This document shows positions 61,489 to 64,000 of a stretch of 64,000 bases of DNA, piece after piece; within the stretch, counting starts at the first letter, position 1, and each line of letters opens with the position of its first letter. Below the pieces are notes generated by a model. That model was not told the origin of the DNA. It saw only the letters and a list, made by a program, of their open reading frames with translations, and did not search any database. A program made the position numbers and the translations under genes. The stretch is from HKCCE3408 sp039183205 (GTDB lineage Bacteria > Pseudomonadota > Alphaproteobacteria > Rhodobacterales > Rhodobacteraceae), in assembly GCA_039183205.1 (NCBI GenBank), contig JBCDBR010000005.1, positions 89,354 through 153,353 on the forward strand, read 5' to 3'.

Positions 61489-63326
61489 TCCGCCGCCTCC
61501 GTTCCGATAAAGCCGCCTGATTGGCGATGCCAAAAGCTGGCGTAAAGCCCGGCCCTGTTCAGCAATTCCGTGTGGCTCCCTTGTTCCGCAACCTCTCCGT
61601 CGTCCAGCACAATAATGCGGTCCATATGTGCAATGGTTGACAGGCGGTGCGCGATGGCGATGACAGTTTTGCCTTCCATCATGCCATATAGCGTGTCTTG
61701 GATTGCGGCCTCCACCTCACTGTCGAGCGCCGAGGTCGCCTCGTCCAGCACCAAGATGGGGGCATCTTTCAGTATAACACGCGCCAAGGCGACACGCTGG
61801 CGCTGACCGCCTGAAAGCTTCACGCCGCGTTCACCGACATGTGCCTCGTAGCCGCCGCGGCCCTGTGGGTCCTCAAGATCGAGGATGAATTCATGTGCCT
61901 GAGCCTGGCGCGCGGCAGCGATCATCTGGTCATCGGAGGCCTCCGGCCGCCCGTAAAGGATATTGTCCCGGACTGAGCGGTGCAAAAGAGAGCTATCCTG
62001 CTGAACCATCCCGATCGCGTGCCGCAGACTGTCTTGGGTGACGCGCTTGATATCTTGCCCGTCGATTTCGATGCGGCCTGTTTCGGCATCGTAAAAGCGG
62101 AGCAACAGCTTCACGAGTGTGGTCTTGCCGGCGCCAGAGCGCCCGACGAGCCCGACCTTTTCGCCTGGCGCAATCTTAAGGTCGATGTTTTGCAGCCCAC
62201 CGGTTTGGCGTCCGTAATGATGGCTTAGACCGACAACACCGATCCGGCCGGCGTCAAAGTCGAGCGGCTTCGCGTCTGGCGCATCGACGAGCGTTATGGG
62301 CTCAGTGATCGTTTCCATGCCTTCTGCAACGACGCCTAGGGATCGGAAAAAGCTGGAAACGGCCCACATGATCCAGCCTGACATTGCATTGAGCCTTAGC
62401 GTCAGCGCGGTCGCCGCCGCGACGATTCCAACGCTCGCTGTCCCTTGCGCCCAAAGTGCTATCCCCCAGCCGACGACGGACACGATCAGCACGCCATTTA
62501 AAGTAACAAGACCCAAATCCATCTTGGTGAAGATGCGCATCTCCTTTGCGAAGGTTTGCCGTGTTTCTTCGATGGCTTCCTTTGCGTACGCGATTTCCCG
62601 GTCATGGTGCGCAAAAAGCTTTACCGAGTGGATATTGGTGTAGCTGTCGACAACCCGGCCAGTTGTCATCGAGCGGGCGTTGGATGAGGCCTGAGACGCC
62701 GGGCCGACGCGCCGAATGGTCCAGCGTACCAGCAGCCCATAAAGGGCAAACCAAATCACAAGAGGCACCGCCAATCGCGGATCTGCCCCGGCCAAAAGGA
62801 TCACCGCACCAACCAGGTATGCCAAAGCAAAGGCAAGTGCGTCGAACGCCTGAAAGATCGCTTCCCCGGCGGATGTCGGCGTCTGCATGATCCGGTTTGC
62901 GATCCGACCGGCAAAGTCGTTTTCGAACCAACCGACGGATTGCCGAAGGACTTGACGATGGGCACGCCAACGGACCAGCGCCCCAAAATTCGGAACAATC
63001 GCGTTGTTGAGCAGGCCTACGTCAATGAGTTGGATGCCCGTTCGGACAAACAACACGAAGATCGCAACACCGATGAACTCCAATCCGTATTCGGAAAATA
63101 CCTCGCTCGGCGAGGTTTCCGCCAACAAATCTACCAAGCGCCCGGAATACCAAATCAGCAAGACCTCTACGGCCGCGACGATTACAGAAAACACCGCCGT
63201 TAAGGCAAACAAGCGTTTGAACGGCTGCGAATAATCCCACAAAAACGGCCAAAGCTTCCGCGACGGGCGATCCGTCTGGGGATAGTCCGTATAGGGGTCG
63301 ACCAGCGATTCGAAGAAGCGGAACAT
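61485..63326 (-). CDS. ABC exporter half-transporter A (TMD-NBD)
   Basis: 613 residues, six membrane helices then ATPase: Walker A GRSGAGKTT, GMVQQDSSLLHRSVRDNILYG, signature LSGGQRQRVALARVIL, Walker B ILVLDEATSALDSE, IAHRLSTI. Both catalytic Glu residues (in DEA) are kept in A and B, so both ATP sites may be active. It is translated first, then B. ATG at 63326. It follows the LysE-type gene with 33 bp between. Confidence 0.92.
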   Translation of the reverse strand: MFRFFESLVDPYTDYPQTDRPSRKLWPFLWDYSQPFKRLFALTAVFSVIVAAVEVLLIWYSGRLVDLLAETSPSEVFSEYGLEFIGVAIFVLFVRTGIQLIDVGLLNNAIVPNFGALVRWRAHRQVLRQSVGWFENDFAGRIANRIMQTPTSAGEAIFQAFDALAFALAYLVGAVILLAGADPRLAVPLVIWFALYGLLVRWTIRRVGPASQASSNARSMTTGRVVDSYTNIHSVKLFAHHDREIAYAKEAIEETRQTFAKEMRIFTKMDLGLVTLNGVLIVSVVGWGIALWAQGTASVGIVAAATALTLRLNAMSGWIMWAVSSFFRSLGVVAEGMETITEPITLVDAPDAKPLDFDAGRIGVVGLSHHYGRQTGGLQNIDLKIAPGEKVGLVGRSGAGKTTLVKLLLRFYDAETGRIEIDGQDIKRVTQDSLRHAIGMVQQDSSLLHRSVRDNILYGRPEASDDQMIAAARQAQAHEFILDLEDPQGRGGYEAHVGERGVKLSGGQRQRVALARVILKDAPILVLDEATSALDSEVEAAIQDTLYGMMEGKTVIAIAHRLSTIAHMDRIIVLDDGEVAEQGSHTELLNRAGLYASFWHRQSGGFIGTEAAE

Positions 63327-63359
63327 CAAAGACCTCAGGGCTTCGATATAGGATGCCTT

Positions 63360-63938
63360 TCAGAGAAAGACCATGACCGCCGATAGCGCGAGCAATACAG
63401 ACATCACTCTGGCAAAGGTGGCCCAAGCTTCGGCCTTATTCAACAACAGAGCCAGCAATGTCCCGGCCCACGACCAAAACAGACAGACAAAGAGATTGAG
63501 GCCGGAAAAGGTTAGCGCAAGCCGGATCGCTTCGAGGGCCGGAGACAGATCGCTTGGATAGCCAGATGCTGCGGCCAGCGCCACAGCCCAAATTTTCGGA
63601 TTGACCGCTTGGAACGCGATTGCCTCGATCAGTGTCATCGGCCGGGTTGCGGCGTCAACCTGTGACAGCGAGGATTGCCAAAGCCGCCACGCCATCCACA
63701 AAATCCAACCTGCCGCAACGAGCTTTAGCGCGGTTTCAACTTCTGGTCTGAGCGCCAGGGCCGCACCGATGCCGACGCCGGTGGCCGCGGCGATGATGCC
63801 GACACCGATCACGATGCCAAAAAGATGCGGCAGGCTGGCCCTAAGCCCAAATCGCGCGCCCGACGCGGTGATCATCAAAACGTTCGGGCCCGGCGAAAAC
63901 AGCCCGACAAAAACGAAAACAATCACCGGGTCGATCAT
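63360..63938 (-). CDS. LysE/RhtB-family amino-acid or metabolite exporter
   Basis: 192 residues with five or six hydrophobic segments. N-terminal FSPGPNVLMITASGARFGLRASLPHLFGI and middle FQAVNPKIWAVALAAASGY are the LysE/RhtB signatures. Substrate not known. ATG at 63938 overlaps the stop of the upstream gene (ATGA), so it belongs to an operon entering from the right. Confidence 0.9.
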   Translation of the reverse strand: MIDPVIVFVFVGLFSPGPNVLMITASGARFGLRASLPHLFGIVIGVGIIAAATGVGIGAALALRPEVETALKLVAAGWILWMAWRLWQSSLSQVDAATRPMTLIEAIAFQAVNPKIWAVALAAASGYPSDLSPALEAIRLALTFSGLNLFVCLFWSWAGTLLALLLNKAEAWATFARVMSVLLALSAVMVFL

Positions 63939-64000
63939 GCCAAAAGGTCGTCGCGTGTCATCGAAAAATTGCTGCCGATCCACATGGCTTCCAGTTCGGC
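63935..64000 (-). CDS. 3' end of an unidentified gene
   Basis: The last 21 codons (ending SNFSMTRDDLLA) and a TGA of a gene that starts right of the window. The stop overlaps the LysE-type start as ATGA. Too short to identify; included because of the clear coupling. Confidence 0.6.
   Translation of the reverse strand, partial: AELEAMWIGSNFSMTRDDLLA

Noticed and set aside
60337..61545. 402-codon open frame on the plus strand
   Set aside because: It lies antisense to the ABC half-transporter B and has a His/Asp/Gln-rich, low-complexity character with no domain. The minus-strand gene has full family motifs.

Overview
The window looks like the chromosome of an alphaproteobacterium of the Rhodobacteraceae (Roseobacter-type). 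This rests on gene content and order: petPR-histone deacetylase-xseB-ispA-dxs, a Methanosarcina-type SerC next to SerA with a candidate serC leader, a NDUFA9-like oxidoreductase, TamAB, IalB-family proteins and a moderately high GC content. Genes are very tightly packed. Many neighbours overlap by ATGA or TTGA, and five convergent pairs share interlocked stop codons. No phage, plasmid origin, rRNA or CRISPR array is visible. The only mobile DNA is one decayed IS5-family transposase beside a tRNA-Leu gene.

Left part (1-8 kb): a bacteriophytochrome histidine kinase (partial, HWE type, with a C-terminal receiver) is divergent from a biliverdin-forming heme oxygenase. Beside them lies a complete heme uptake/utilisation operon hmuSTUV. 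Imported heme could therefore supply the photoreceptor's chromophore. A gene-free stretch, the IS5 relic and tRNA-Leu(CAG) follow. 8-15.5 kb: tamA-tamB (outer-membrane protein/autotransporter assembly), a NDUFA9-like oxidoreductase and undecaprenyl-diphosphatase. 15.7-23.8 kb: glutamate synthase, with gltD and gltB separated by a secreted hypothetical gene and a GFA-family gene, then serB.

23.9-30.4 kb: a membrane-anchored alpha/beta hydrolase with a polytopic tail, an AttH/CrtC-like lipocalin protein with a FtsX-type permease and LolD-type ATPase, and a divergent AraC regulator. 30.5-37.7 kb: a small secreted acidic protein, a MarR regulator divergent from serC (77-aa gene) serA, a metallophosphoesterase, a thiolase and a second small secreted repeat protein. 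38-45.5 kb: a hybrid PAS histidine kinase, an asparaginase, two tandem IalB paralogues, rlmN, a 60-aa secreted/membrane peptide, and a wall-remodelling group of two L,D-transpeptidase-type proteins around a CAP-domain lipoprotein. 45.5-51.9 kb: an epimerase, queG, a glutathione transferase, mtgA, paaK-paaI, and a small accessory locus of two paralogous 87-aa proteins plus a HEPN-like protein.

51.9-64 kb: ilvE divergent from the petP-petR-HDAC-xseB-ispA-dxs operon, a NaChBac-type sodium channel, a VOC-fold protein, a pair of ABC exporter half-transporters, a LysE-type exporter and the last 21 codons of one more gene.

The most unusual items are the HEPN plus duplicated 87-aa locus, the phytochrome/heme-acquisition neighbourhood, the small secreted acidic repeat proteins, and two structured regulatory regions (marR/serC and ilvE/petP). 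All functions are read from sequence motifs by eye. No database search was run.
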